The notes: generated by a model from the sequence alone, not told the origin. 64,000 nt of DNA from Chrysopilus asiliformis (GCA_964034945.1 OZ035960.1:16773403-16837402); one strand, 5' to 3'; counted from the stretch's first letter, positions 35,311 through 46,915 are shown. Translations and numbers: made by a program.

Positions 35311-36168
35311 GAACTGAAACGAGTTGGATTTCTTTAAGGAATATTTTTAAAAAAATGAGAAAAACTACGTTTTAGAAACTTAAAATAGCAACATTTTCAT
35401 CAAATGCAATCAATTTATTAAATTTTAATTAATCTGCTAAACTAACAACAACCGAAGCACCAAATGTTAACTGTTAGAAAAAATTTGGTTCAATTTAGCC
35501 AAAATTATTTCACACTGAGTGATTTTTTTAAAGTTTACCGAAGACGCAAAACCGCAAAAGAAAATCACTTTAGCAATAAGAATACGAACGGAGAGCAAAA
35601 ACCATAAGTCGCTTGGGAGAAAATTAATTAGCGCGAAATGAAATTATTTTCAATTACTTTAGTTTTAAGTCTCAGTCAGTGAAATTGAATTAGTTGAAGG
35701 TCAACTTTGCCATTTATCTGTTGGCTGTACGGGCGTCGGGACGGTCATGCTTATGGAATTTCCGCGAAAATGGCCAAATGCTTTTCTTTAACCGTACTAT
35801 AGTTGGTCGCAGATATTTTCCAGGGATGCATCGCGGATCATTAGCTCTACTCTTGGAGGAATCGAAAAATATGCAGCATAATTTTCAATTTGTGTCCGTA
35901 GTCGTGAATATCTATGAGTGCGAGTACGAAGCTGACGTCTTGTTTGGCGTAGCATAAAAATTTTGGCCCTTCGCCAAGTGCCGTATGCACTTAAAACTCG
36001 TATTTAAGCCAATTCATTTTATAGAATAAATTTGAATTTTAGCTTGAGAAACTCATTCTCATTTCATTCATATTTTTTTGCGATATATTTACGTTTTTCT
36101 TAGGTCAGATGTGAAATCCGTTTTCAAGTCAACGATAAAATTATAACTCACTACACAAAAATAATCGA
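35311..36168. other. No gene seen
   Basis: An 87-codon open frame at 35694-35957 lies in slightly G+C-richer DNA but has no recognisable domain or splice sites. Confidence 0.4.
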
Positions 36169-36271
36169 AAAATATCAGTTGTGATCAACACAAAACTTTC
36201 CTCTACAACAGCGTTTCTCAACCTTTCAGTATTCGCGGCCCAATTCTCAATCAAAATTGTCATCGCGCCCG

Positions 36272-36298
36272 CCCCCCCCCCCCCCCCCCCCCCCCCCC
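36272..36298. repeat. Poly-C tract, 27 nt
   Basis: Uninterrupted C run in a CGCGCCCG context. Length in the assembly may be unreliable. Confidence 0.9.
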
Positions 36299-36535
36299 GC
36301 CCCTCTGCAAACAATAAAATGTATACAATAATAACGTAATGTGAGTATTTTGGCGCTAAACCTACACTACTACCCTAATTTTAAACACAAATTACCAAGA
36401 AAACAGTAATTTATTGACATTTGGCAACACCGATCCTCAGCGTTGACAAAACAAGAAGCCGGTGCCTTTTTATTGCTCTTGCGTCATTTTTGCGGTTTCG
36501 CGAGAAGTTGTTTTAACCCTGAAATCACAATGAAC

Positions 36536-36959
36536 GCGAAACTGGCGCAGAAACTGTCACTTAAAAGTTTGGTTCCCACAAATTGTTTGAAGTGAGCACA
36601 GTGAACGTATAGAACGCAGCTACAACGTAACCGCAACGCAAAAGTTTGCAAACTTCTAACTTTGCCGCAGAATTCTGCGTTGACAGTTCATAAAGTGAGG
36701 TTGGAAAAATGCCGTTCGAGGAAAAATTGCAAAAGGTTATTTGCCTTAGTGCAAATAACAAAGATAAAGACCAACAAAGCAAATTATCGCTTCAAAATTA
36801 TCCATTTTTGTGATTTTTCCAAGTTTATACCACTTTATATTATGTCACTTGTACTACTTCACGAGCTGCCATTGTGCTCTGCCGCTAGAATTTTGCACTG
36901 CGTGGCAGTTCAGAGCGTTGTAGTTGCGTTGGTTTCGCGCTGGTTTCGCGTTCATTGTG
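36536..36959. repeat. Inverted repeat nested in the hAT element
   Basis: CACAATGAACGCGAAAC at the left and GTTTCGCGTTCATTGTG at the right are perfect inverses, with GCAACGC / GCGTTG words repeated just inside. It may be a MITE nested in the hAT element, but no target duplication is evident. Confidence 0.65.
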
Positions 36960-37689
36960 CTCCAAGCGTAAGTTAATAAGTTAATTATTAAATATTATGT
37001 CGAAATGTATTTTGTTTTGTATGTGGGTATGTACTTTCCTTTCGGTCAATTAATAAACTTTTTTAAATATTTTGTCTTGGATATGCTCGCGCCCCCCCTT
37101 AAATGTACTCGTGCCCCCCTAGGGGGGCGCGCCCCACAGGTTGAGAATCGCTGCTCTACAATAATTAGTTTCGGAAAAAATATGTAAAAATTAATTTTTT
37201 TTTTTCAAATATCTTGAGAACCATTAAAGCTACGTAAAAAGTGTTGAAAGAAAAAAAATCACTAAATTATTTCCTTTGAATTTGGTTATATGAATTCTTG
37301 CATAAAAAACGGTATTATTTCAAAAAATACAAATTGTATGGGAGATAACCGTCATAGCTACCGTTACTTTTCCAAAAATTGATTGACAACTACGATTTTT
37401 GTAAGACTTATTTACATAAAATTTCAAGTCGCTAGGTCAACGCGTTCTCGAGGTATTTAAGATACGTACAACAACAGACCGACAGACAGATGCACGGACA
37501 TCCTCATAATTTTGCCAGAAACGGATTTCGTACTGATCAGAAATTTTCTATCTGCCCCCGTTCTCCAGTCAGTCTCGATTTTAAAAAAAACATGAATACA
37601 ATACTTTCACTCTATAGAAGAGGAAAGTAAAAACTAATATGAAAGTAAAAATGTTCACTTTAAAAATAATATCTGAAAAAGTCGGGAAC

Positions 37690-37860
37690 TTTAAAAAGAT
37701 GTTGCCATAAAATACGTCAGGCTAATTTTCGGATTTTCGACGAAATTCGTCACGCTTTTTCACAATTTTGTGTATGGATTTTAGTAACTACTGTCGTCAC
37801 ACGATCGCAGATCGCCCTCTCCCTTGAAATGTGACGTATTCCTCGGACATCTACAACAAT
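37690..37860. repeat. Dispersed repeat family E copy
   Basis: GCCATAAAATACGTCAGGCT at the left and AAATGTGACGTATTCCTCGG at the right, with TTTGTGTATGGATTTTAGTA and CGTCACACGATCGCAGATCG inside. Layout as at 21.36 and 46.79 kb. Confidence 0.65.
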
Positions 37861-38280
37861 AAATTTCGGACAATCAAAAAAAAAATCTACAATTTGAACC
37901 AAAATTTTCAAAAACGCATATCCCATCACACCCGGCCACAAACGACTAAATTTTCAATTCGTTTCTCGTTTTTACCTACTGGGAACATAAAATGAGACTT
38001 TAGTATTACATTTCAATTTAATTAATTCATTAGAATAAAAAAAACACCATTTACATCATAGCAATTTAAATGTACCTACAAAAAACGTTTAAAACAAAAA
38101 CCCTTATTAGCGTTTAATTATAGATTTAAAAAGCTTCCCGACAAAACGACATCAGACATATTCGCTAGCGCCACTCTAACAACCAAACCAACCGATAAAT
38201 TGGAAAATTACACCACATTATACCTCCCACCTTGATCAAATCACTTAAACCATGTTTTTTTTTCAATGTTTTTCTTACAG

Positions 38281-38704
38281 CCGCTAATGAGTTCAATCAG
38301 GTAACCAATGATTTGTATTTTAATTAATTCACTTTGTCCAATTATGGAATTATTTGTTGTGTATTTTTTTCTGCATGTAAAATATCTATGAGAATATATG
38401 CATGACATTTTATCGAGATGATCTTTGATTTACGACATCAATGCCCAATGGATTTTTTTTCATGCGGAAAGCTTTGATTGTGTAGCGTTTGATAAACAGA
38501 AGCTCAATTAAAAATTGTTGTCAATTGATGGTCACTACAGAGAATAATAATGGAGCTTTTTTGTACTGATAATCACTGGCGATGCCAATCAATTGTGATT
38601 GTCCCGTTTGGCTTCAGGCATTTCGGCGCCACTACCGTATTTTACATTGCGCAGTAACGTGATCGACGAACCGAAAGGTGACGTCTATAGGTAAAAAGAT
38701 CCAG
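38281..38704 (+). other. Exon-like island (uncertain)
   Basis: CAATGTTTTTCTTACAG is a strong acceptor before 38281; GTAACC follows at 38301, which would make a 20-nt micro-exon. A second acceptor, GTCCCGTTTGGCTTCAG, ends at 38617. It is followed by G+C-richer sequence with donor candidates TATAG|GTAAAA (38690) and a perfect CCAG|GTAAGT (38704). From 38620 one frame is open for 23 codons (PYFTLRSNVIDEPKGDVY) to the first donor, but the micro-exon is out of frame with it. On the minus strand, CTTTTTACCTATAG is also a plausible acceptor. The area 38.1-38.7 kb is free of recognised repeats. Confidence 0.25.
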
Positions 38705-38966
38705 GTAAGTTTTAGAACCTCAGCACGATGCACGCGCTCAATCTTCTGATCGGTACAACTGTTGCGGTTCAAGGTTATGAAAACAATTTTATCGCATCAG
38801 AATCACCGGAACGGGAAGATCAAAATCTTCATTATGATTTTTTGTATTAACGAATTTACGCATCATATTCGCAATACTGGAACTACGAACTCTTTTTAAT
38901 ATCTATATGTTTGAAGATTTACTAAATTAGTTACTGTAAATTTTCGTAACAACCCAAAGAGTGAAT

Positions 38967-39098
38967 CTGTGGGAAAAAGGCAAAACATCTTAAGTCGATT
39001 TTCAGGCGAAGCCAAAGTGATCTGTCTGAATATCCAAATACAGATCAGTTTAGCTTCGCCTGAAAATTGACTTAAGATGTTTTGCCTTTTTGCCACAG
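38967..39098. mobile_element. 132-bp hairpin MITE, copy 1
   Basis: Begins CTGTGGG and ends TGCCACAG, with long arms (AAAACATCTTAAGTCGATTT pairing with AAATTGACTTAAGATGTTTT). It is exactly the length of the copies at 39887 and 61468. The central CAAATACAGATC core is shared. The flanks GAAT and ATAT do not match, unlike the other copies. Confidence 0.88.
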
Positions 39099-39639
39099 AT
39101 ATACTGGCGTGGGGTAAAAAACATTAAAGTTGGGCTACATAATTTAGATAGTACGAAAATTAAAACTCCTACGGACATAACAATTTGTCTAACTAATTTT
39201 GATTACCTCCAATTTTATCTACGCACATGGTTTGGTTTGATTGTAGGAGGGGGGTTTACAAGGGAAACCCCACGCATGTAGGCCTCAAATTGGGCCCATT
39301 GTACACCTCCGATGTCCCTCGCTGGAGCAGATTGAGCTCAAGTCCGGTTATTCAGCCATCCCGACAGTGCTATGTATTTCCAAATCGGCTTCCAGCCCTG
39401 AGTTCGTGCCATCTACCCAAATAATATGTAGTAATAAGTTAACACGTTGATGAGTTTACTCTGGCTTGTGGTCAATTGAGTGTTATATTTTACCCTAAAC
39501 ACGTGTGAACTTTCGCCCACCGCACATCAGTACATTTGTTTTCAAGAAAAACTCGCCTGAGGCGCATTTCTTTCCCTTTTTATCATCCAAAAAGTAATAA
39601 CTTCCTTGTTGCAGTATTTCAATGATGAGAATTCGAGAA
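39099..39639. other. No gene seen
   Basis: 39.23-39.43 kb is less A+T-rich but has no recognisable frame. Confidence 0.4.
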
Positions 39640-39775
39640 ATTCCGGAGGTGATTGGTGGTGAAAAAGAGATGATCAAAACAATTAATTTTTGAATAGACG
39701 AATATGCCTGCGTCCCTGATTTTAAAAATCTGGTCACCTTTCTTATGAAGTAGAGTTGATATCTTCCTGTTTGTT
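39640..39775 (-). repeat. Dispersed repeat family L
   Basis: On the minus strand CAACTCTACTTCAT, GGTGACCAGATTTTTAAAAT, CAGGGACGCAGG and TTGTTTTGATCATC match the plus strand of 51085-51235 in order. Non-coding. Confidence 0.6.
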
Positions 39776-39886
39776 TGACGAGACCATGTATAGCACAGCG
39801 ATTATATGATATATAATATAATAATGTTTTTAATAAATAAAAAAAAGGATTCTTGGATTTAATTTTTATAAAAAGATTCAATATTT

Positions 39887-40018
39887 CTGAGGAAACAAGT
39901 CATAAGGGCATAAGTCTGTTTTTAGGCTAAGCCAAATTGCTCTGTATATTAAAGTAAATACAGATCTTTTTGATTTGATCTGAAAATCGACTTAAGCTTT
40001 TATGACTTGTTGCCACAG
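39887..40018. mobile_element. 132-bp hairpin MITE, copy 2
   Basis: CTGAGGAAACAAGTCATAAG to CTTTTATGACTTGTTGCCACAG with an exact 4-bp flank duplication ATTT (39883-86 and 40019-22). It is nearly the same sequence as 61468-61599. Confidence 0.92.
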
Positions 40019-40952
40019 ATTTAGTGAAATAAAAGTTTCCGACTGGGATTACTGTCCTAAGTTTCCGTGACCGTGACTGTGATCACCCTCCCCAAATGAA
40101 AATCGGGTCCGACCCTGGTTCTTTGTGAAAAAGAGAAATTCAATATACAATAATTCAACACACTACGTTATTCCACAAAACTTCTATCTACATGTTCGAG
40201 GCGCCAGACGAAAGGGATTAATTTCGTCTATCAATCCTCAAAGAACAAAAACCAAATTTTTTTTTAGACCATTTAAAACATTTTTCCTAAAATTCGATTC
40301 AGAAGCAAATAAGCAAAATTTTCAAACAAATATTTTAAATTCTTGTTTTCGGTTTGGAATTCTAGTTAATTCATCAAAATAAAATAAAAAAAAAACTTGT
40401 GGAAAAAACATTCATTAGAGAATTTATTGATTAAAAAATATTATTTTTGAATTCGAAGGCTACTCTCTACACCTTTTCATGGCCTTTTGATGGAAGAAAA
40501 AAAAACCAGCTGTTAGGAGGGTATAGTTATCGATAATCTCGGGAATTAACGAAAACAAAATAAAATTAAAATAAAAATGTTCACTGAAATTAATATCGAT
40601 GGCAATAAAGTTTACGGTAGGCGCCTTTATTTAATTAGCTATTCGGAGGAATCTCAGTTCCAAAAATGTTTTGATACCTTGAAAAAAAAGCACAGCGAAT
40701 AAATTTATTTTTTTGTTGTTGTTGATTAATTGGCAAAGATAAATATGATGTAGAGTTTTTTTTAATGAAATAAAGGCGTACTTTTTCAGTGCAAAATTTA
40801 AATGATTTGATAAAATCTTGGCGCCAGTTTGGTAGAGAATTTATTTCGAAAGGAGAAAATTAGAAATCTTAAACGGTAAACGAATTCCTTAAGGTATTAT
40901 TCCACATAGGTTTAAATGGTCTGAAAAGTTCAGAACAGAATTGAACCTAATA
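40019..40952. other. No gene seen
   Basis: GTCCTAAGTTTCCGTGACCGTG near 40050 is the reverse of a phrase at 50.97 kb. Otherwise A+T-rich. Confidence 0.4.
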
Positions 40953-41567
40953 CTATGTTCACACCGACGCAAAAGTACATAATTTTGAAGATTTTCGTAA
41001 TTTTGAACGAAATCACGCTCGAAATCACGAGATTTCCAGTACATTAGCCTGTTTTCAAAATCACTAAAAGTATGTAATTTCCACAAAACAAGGAACGAAA
41101 TCATGCAAAAACAATGGATACAACCCTGCATCACTTATTCAGCTCTCTTCAGCACATCAGTTTTGACATTAGTGCTGCATTGGAAAAATGGAAATATAAG
41201 AAAAAGAAGCCGTGTTCCGCATCCGAGGATATATTAGTAAACAACCTACGCGGGGCAAAAAAAAATGGACCTGTTTTTGATGCGATTAGATATGAAATGG
41301 AAAATAATTGTTTATTTTCATTACAGATAATTCCCATTTTCGTCTAGTGTCTAATTTTGTTTGCACATATTTCATCGATGTTTTGAATTGTATTATTCAT
41401 CATATTACTAAAATTCATAGTAATCCTACACAAACTTCCTCGATCCATTTTTGAACCAACATAGTTGAAATGTCAAACAAAATTACCTTAATCTCTGTGT
41501 GAACACTTTCGTTTAAGATCTAAATCATTTCGCAAAATTACGTGATTTTGCGTCGCTGTGAACATAC
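40953..41567. mobile_element. Inverted-repeat element (about 615 bp), PIF-like ends
   Basis: CTATGTTCACACCGACGCAAAA at the left pairs with TTTTGCGTCGCTGTGAACATAC at the right. TA lies outside both ends. GTTCACA..GACGC ends resemble PIF/Harbinger or ISL2EU elements. AAATCACG / CGTGATTT words recur just inside both ends. A 77-codon frame in the middle (41114-41347) has no recognised domain. Boundaries are good to about two bases. Confidence 0.65.
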
Positions 41568-41742
41568 TATAAAATTAAAGCAAGTTCTCGAATTTAAGAC
41601 CAAGTAGGTAAAATATTTACGTTTGTCAGCCAAAATTCGTGCTCTTCAGTTTTAATTCCGAACTTTGATTTTAATTTTTGGACAACCAAACGCGTACTAA
41701 ATTTATATATCTTTTTAAACTCGTCTAGTTTTCTGTCAACCA

Positions 41743-42345
41743 TTTTTATACCCGTATGGTGAAACCAAAGGGTATATTAACTTTGCCTTACCGTTTGTAA
41801 CGCCAAGATCCCGTCATCGCACAAAAAAATGAATTACACCAGTGTGTTTAGAATGATAAAAATATTTAATTTTTGCATGTCCGTCCGTCTGTCTGTCCGT
41901 CTGTCTGTCCGTCTGTCTGTCCGTCTGTCCGTCTGTCTGTCTGTGGCGCGGATTGCGGGCGCACGGATTGAGCTAGAGACTTGAAATTTTGCACAGATCC
42001 GTTTTTCGTAAAATGCGAGGCTAAGTTCGTTAATGGGCAAAAACGGACCTACGACATACGACGTACGTACGGACATACGAACGAAATCGTTTTTTGTGAA
42101 TATCTCAAAAACGGTGCATCTTATCAAAAAAGTCCAAGAACAAAAGTTATTTAGGATATGATTCTACATAAAACTCCCATACATCAAAATCCGATTGGAA
42201 TAAATTTTAAAAAATCTTATTGGAAAGTGTGACTTCAAATTGGAATTTTGGTATAACTGTTCGAATTTTGATACGAATATCACCATACGAGTCTCCAATG
42301 ATTGCCAGATTGACAATTATAGCTTTTGTTATCTTTTTTAGTTCT
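41743..42345 (+). repeat. Dispersed repeat family F, copy 1
   Basis: Starts TTTTTATACCCGTATGGTGA, then GCCTTACCGTTTGTAACGCC, a CTGTCCGTCTGT tract (41878-41943), GTGGCGCGGATTG, GAGCTAGAGACTTGAAATTT, AAAACGGTGCATCTTATCAA and AATTATAGCTTTTGTTAT. Two further copies are at 48905-49493 (reverse) and 62721-63300. A roughly 95-codon minus-strand frame resembles one in copy 2 but is destroyed in copy 3, so it is not a gene. Confidence 0.85.
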
Positions 42346-42387
42346 AGCCAGAGCTTAGAGGAAGACCGTTTAATGCCGAAGTACAAC

Positions 42388-43535
42388 TCAGAATGATCGA
42401 AAGGACAAAAGGAGATGCCAATTTATGTTCTCTTTGAACTTTTGCGGGTTATAGTCCGGTGGGAACACATCGGATGGTAAATTGTTCCAAAGTCTTGTTT
42501 TTCGCGGAATGAAGGAACCTCTAAACTTTACTGTATGAAAACGGGGAGGCTCAAGGAAGAAGTCGTGCGCGCGTACAGCTGCACGAGAGGGTCTAGGGAA
42601 AATATACCGTGGAGGAATAAGTTGAGAAATATCAGTGGAACATTTCCCATGGAAATATCTATAGAATATGCTGAATACCCCAACAGAGCGACGATGCTCG
42701 AGAGACGGTAATAAATCTGTCAAAGGCTTGTCTCCAATCAATCGGATCGCACGTTTTTGAATTCGGTCCAGCAGTTGCAGGCCAGTTTTTGGGGCTCCAG
42801 CCCAAATGTGCGAATTATACAAGTCTCAATTGAATGTAGGTCTTGTAGATGCTGAGCACGTCGATTGGCGATAAATATTTTTTGCAGCGTCCTAGAAAGC
42901 CTAGGCACTGCGACGCTTCCTTTGCTATTTTATAAATATGGTCGCTCCATTGGAGCTTCTCATTTATTTCGATGCCCAGCATTCTGATGTTTTTAGAGTC
43001 ATTAATACAATCATTCATAAATTCGACCGTTTCGGGGGATTTTTCTCATTTCATCGACAACAGCATTGATTGGGTTTTAGAAGCGTTGAATTCCACACGG
43101 TTGCTTCTACCCCAAGCCAGAATTGTGTTTAAATCAGGATTCAAAGATCTAATTTGCTCACTGCGTTTCGATCGAACTGCAATGGCGTTCGATTCTGCAG
43201 GTGAGCTGAAATGGTAGGAGGCGTCAAGGGAGCTGTCATGTGCGAAACAGTATAGCGGATTGAGAGTGAGAGACAGTAGACCATTGATAAATAAATATTA
43301 AGAATAGCGTAGGAGCTAGAACAGAGCCTTGAGGGACACCCGAGTTAATCGTGAAGAAATCAGGGCACCAATCATGTATTCCGATGCGTCTCTGACTTTC
43401 GACTTCGACGCAGCTTTTAACTCTTGACTTCGCCATATCTGCAGCTTGAAATTTCGCGGAATCGTCACTATGAATCGAAACGTGATTCTGACTGTCACTC
43501 CAGGAAATTTGAAGCTGCTGATATGGCGAAGTCAA
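42388..43535 (-). pseudogene. Truncated jockey/CR1-type LINE reverse transcriptase
   Basis: Minus-strand frames in order: SGVPQGSVLAPTLFLIFI (reverse transcriptase block before the active site), then CFAHDSSLDASY where the active site should read (F/Y)ADD. Next come NASKTQSM, then KNIRMLGIEINEKLQWSDHI, CLGFLGRCKKYLSP, and the C-terminal WAGAPK..LLDRIQKRAIRLIG, SLEHRRSVG and RKTRLWNNLPSDVFP, ending at a stop at 42388. This order is typical of the polymerase of jockey/CR1-group non-LTR retrotransposons. A frameshift near 42820, an in-frame stop near 43050 and the ADD to AHD change show it is dead. The endonuclease half is missing. It could equally be called BS-like; the clade is not firmly set. 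Confidence 0.88.
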
Positions 43536-43600
43536 GAGTCAAAAGCTGCGTCAAAGTCGAAAGACAGAGACGCGTCGAGATACATGATTCCAGCCCAGAC
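43379..43600. repeat. Inverted duplication at the LINE 5' end
   Basis: TCTGACTTTCGACTTCGACG..CTTGACTTCGCCATAT (about 43391-43440) is repeated inverted as ATATGGCGAAGTCAAGAG..AAAGTCGAAAGACAGAGA (about 43522-43570). The reverse transcriptase block leading to SGVPQGS therefore appears twice head-to-head. That is the pattern left by twin priming during LINE insertion, or by a fold-back rearrangement. Confidence 0.8.
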
Positions 43601-43605
43601 TTGAA

Positions 43606-44556
43606 TCAATCCAATACAACCCGTATTGAACGATCAGAAAGGTAGCTCTCAATAAAAGAAAAATAATAACTTTTCGATTCACAATACATTTTTCTCTGCC
43701 CAATTTTTCGCGTGATTTTCCTGTCAATTACAATTTCTCTGTCTCCTTGATAAATCATTTTTAAAATTTTCAGACTATTTGAAATTATGTTAGATAATAT
43801 CTTTAGTACCTTTCGACCTGTGAAATATTTTATGAACCGAATCAAGGCCACAGATGATTGAAAATTAAATTTGATATGTGGTTTTTGATCCCATTTTGTT
43901 GTAAGATAACAGACTTTTTTCTTCGAAAACAATAAAAAAAACCACCCACAGTCGGATTACCTAATACAAAGTCTACTTTACCTGATAAATCGGAAGTCGA
44001 AATATATCAAAAATCCTAAACTTTTCCTGTGTGCTCAGTCGCAATGAAAAATTATGACTTATTTTTCCGAAAAATATATGATTTATAATAGCACTTTGTT
44101 TGAATCACGTGCCCGATTACATGGCTATCTCGTATCGGCAGCATTAATAAATGAAAAAAAAATGCTTATCGTTTAGTCTATTAACATTTTCATAATCCAT
44201 TTACACGTAATTCGTCATCTTATAGCTTTGAATAATATTATGTATTGTGAAACCTAATCTATAGAATTAAAAAAAAAATGTAACAAAAAATATAAAAGCA
44301 CATGTCGTGTCAATTATACAAATATGTATACCAAAAGTACAGCATCTTGTTTTGTTAACTATTGACAGGTTTTGATCATTACTAGAAATTACTTAACCTT
44401 CAATATATAGATATTTTTCACAGAGTTTCAATCAATAATTGCATAAAAACATCGTGTATATAATTTCGTTTGAATAAATATTTCACTTTTATGAATGCCA
44501 AATGTTAAAAGATAAATAAATAAATTGATGAATTTTATGAATACTGAAAATGGTAA
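43606..44556. other. No intact gene; possible LINE edge
   Basis: The minus-strand frame next to the duplication (near 43610-43660) reads FSFIESYLSDRSIRVVLD, LINE-like wording, so the LINE extends a little further. Beyond about 43680 the sequence is A+T-rich with nothing recognisable. Confidence 0.5.
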
Positions 44557-45447
44557 TAAAAATATCAGTTGTGGTCAACACAAAACTTTCTTCTACAAAA
44601 TCTACGACCCTGTGCAGTTTACGCTAGAGCCCTGTCGCGTTGTCAACCTAAGACGACCTCCCAATAAATTCTTGGTTCATCCAAAAATATCAAAAACGTA
44701 CAAAATTTGAGATAACTTGAGAACTGTAAAAGATATCAATTTACGGTAAATGGCAAAAATGTAGAAAATGTTAACATCTTTAATTATTCTTTTAACTGAT
44801 TTGTCGAAAAACCGTTAGTTTGCAAATTATTCGCAAAAATATGATTTTTTACATATTAATGAAAATATCTCAATAACGGTAAAAGATAACGGATAACGGT
44901 AAGAAACAAAATTGTGCAGAATGCCATTCTCATTAATTCACTTGATACATTCAGTCAGCAAAAACCCGTTAGTTTTCGAGATAATCGCAAAAAACTGATT
45001 TTTTGGAAATAACGGTTTATCTCGATAACAGGTGGAGATATCGAGTTATAGTTAAAGACAAAAGTGTGGGAAATTTTATTTTCTCCAAGTTTTGTCATAC
45101 TTAAGGCCACTAAAAAACGCGTTGTTTTGGAGTAAATCGAGAAAAACGAAATTGCGATTTTTGAAAAACCGCCATTTTGGATACTTCCGGTTAACGGATT
45201 TCCACCAAAAGTTGATAGGATCGTCCCATTTCAGGACCCCACATGCCTATAAAATTTCATAAAATTTCAGACTGACAGACTGACAGACAGACTGACAGAC
45301 TGACAGACTGACAGACAGAAAGACATTTTTTTAATATGACTCCAATCGACTCAGGAGTTATCGGGAAATGTTTTTTAGGCAAAATTAAGAGGTCGAAATT
45401 TTTCATGAATACAATACTTTATTATACTCCGTAGAAGAAAGTAAAAA
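44557..45447 (+). repeat. Family A, longest copy
   Basis: Starts TATCAGTTGTGGTCAACACA. It has three successive blocks of the form 'GATAACGGTAAAAGATAACG', a GACAGACTGACA tract (45269-45325), CGACTCAGGAGTTATCGGGA and GAATACAATACTTTATTATA, and closes near AGAAGAAAGTAAAAAAG. Non-coding. Confidence 0.8.
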
Positions 45448-46520
45448 AGTTTACTCTTTTGCGATTTAATGATTATTTTTCTCAGATTGATAACGAATTT
45501 CAAATGAACATATTTTCTGACAGAGCATTTAATGTTGCTAGGTAAGAGGTCATTCCACTCGCAATCAGATTCAACGGAATTATGAAAAAATCAATAAGAA
45601 AATTTTGATAAATACTTAGAGGTATTTAGAGGTTTTATTCTGATGAAATTTTGATATTTTTTAATATAAATCGGAATTCGAGAAATTGGAATTCGAAATT
45701 TTGTCAAATTCCAACAAAATCATGAAAAAGACTTCAATTTACAATCAAGCAAAGATTTATTACGTTGAACAATTCATTTTGATTGTATTAAAAATATTGA
45801 GACGTTTTACACCACAAATTATTTAAATTGAGACCAAAAATTAACTTGAAAAACATCGAAAACTCTATTAACCATAGTTGAAAGAAAAAAACCAAAAATA
45901 TTTGAACAACATAATGTAGACTAATCTCCTGCTTCTTGATTAAACTGGAATGTGTGGAATTTTTGGCATTCTAAATTTTTTTTTTTTGCAAAATCGACAA
46001 ACCCTAAAGGGTCTTAAATTAGATTTAATAGGCTTTAACCAGTTTAACACTTTTTATAGGATTAGCATTCGAAATTTTTGTGACATAACTCCGAACTGAA
46101 CGAAAAACATAATTTCCATAAATAAGCTTTAATAAAACACCTTCTTTCAATCGTTTTCAAACGCGCCGAATCTGTTTTATCTCTGCCGGGCCGATTGGAA
46201 ATCTTTGTCACTGTTTGGAGATTTTTTTTGCCCATTTGAAATTTGAAAAAAAAACTGTCGAAAAACACAAAACATGACCTTTGTGAGGTTTCTGTTGTAA
46301 AACCGCAGTCCTATTCGAACCTGGATCAAAGATCCATATTTCATGAACAGCTTCTAACTAAAAATTGCTCATAAACCGAGTCGTTCATAAACCCAGGTGC
46401 GGCTGTAAAGAAATTTTAAGGTAATTCATTAAATTTAGTGGAAGGGGACAGTATTAAATACCATGCAAAAACGCATGACTAAAGAGAGAGAAAGACAACT
46501 CAAAATTAACGATTCTCCAA
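45448..46520. other. No gene seen
   Basis: A+T-rich sequence without recognisable structure. Confidence 0.45.
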
Positions 46521-46669
46521 GAGCCTGTTCACATTGGTTGAAATAGTCCGCCTAATTCTGACAGAAACTTGCAACATTTAGGCAAGGTGAGGAAGTGGGA
46601 CTGAGCCCCTTATTATTGCCAGTTTCTGTCAGAATTAGGCGGACTATTTCAACCAATCTGAACATGGTC
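46521..46669. mobile_element. Hairpin MITE, 149 bp (PIF/Harbinger-type)
   Basis: Arms AAATAGTCCGCCTAATTCTG / CAGAATTAGGCGGACTATTT. The flank CAA is duplicated (46518-20 and 46670-72). Same family as 51749-51913, but the right arm has lost part of the central pairing. Confidence 0.87.
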
Positions 46670-46784
46670 CAAGGATCGAATAATAACATTAAATATACAT
46701 CAGTGTTTTGAATGATGAAAAAACTTTAATTTATGCTTGTCGATCCTCCCCTTCGCCAGTTTGTTCGTTTCTAGAGCCAGTCCA

Positions 46785-46915
46785 TGAAATACGTCACACA
46801 TTTATAGGGAAGAGACAGTAGTGCGACTGCGGTTATTAAATCCCATACAAAAAAAATGTGAAAAAAACATAACAAAAAGGCAAAAATTAGTGTGGCGTAT
46901 TTTTATGGCCGTAAG
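46785..46915. repeat. Dispersed repeat family E copy
   Basis: GTCCATGAAATACGTCACAC at the left, TGTGGCGTATTTTTATGGCC at the right, with AGTGCGACTGCGGT inside. Matches the layout at 21.36 and 37.69 kb. Confidence 0.65.

Larger units (their letters stand above)
36209..37153. mobile_element. Non-autonomous hAT element inside family A (945 bp)
   Basis: Ends CAGCGTTTCTCAACC and GGTTGAGAATCGCTG are near-perfect inverted repeats. The 8-bp duplication CTCTACAA is exact (36201-36208 and 37154-37161). It carries a 27-nt C homopolymer near the left end, a GGGGGGCGCGCCCC stretch near the right end, and a further inverted repeat inside. No transposase. Confidence 0.93.
36169..37640 (+). repeat. Family A, near full-length copy split by a hAT element
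   Basis: Starts TATCAGTTGTGATCAACACA and resumes after the insertion with CTCTACAATAATTAGTTTCG. It proceeds through TTTCAAGTCGCTAGGTCAAC, a short CGACAGACAGA tract, GCACGGACATCCTCATAATT and GAATACAATACTTTCACTC, and closes with the hairpin ACTTTC..GAAAGT and AAAAA. Excluding the insert it is about 0.53 kb. Confidence 0.82.

Noticed and set aside
7069..37640. Family A as a Helitron
   Set aside because: It has a terminal hairpin, but the bases after it differ among copies and only one (37.63 kb) shows CTAA; the 5' TC and A-T insertion context are not consistent.
41114..41347. 77-codon frame inside the PIF-like element as a MADF or transposase fragment
   Set aside because: No motif could be matched; the element is otherwise non-coding.
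41834..42127. About 97-codon frame starting MIRCTVFEIFTKNDFVR, similar to one at 49126-49398
   Set aside because: It lies in repeat family F. Similarity reflects copy identity, and the third copy (62.9 kb) has stops and frame changes, so no selection for a protein is visible.
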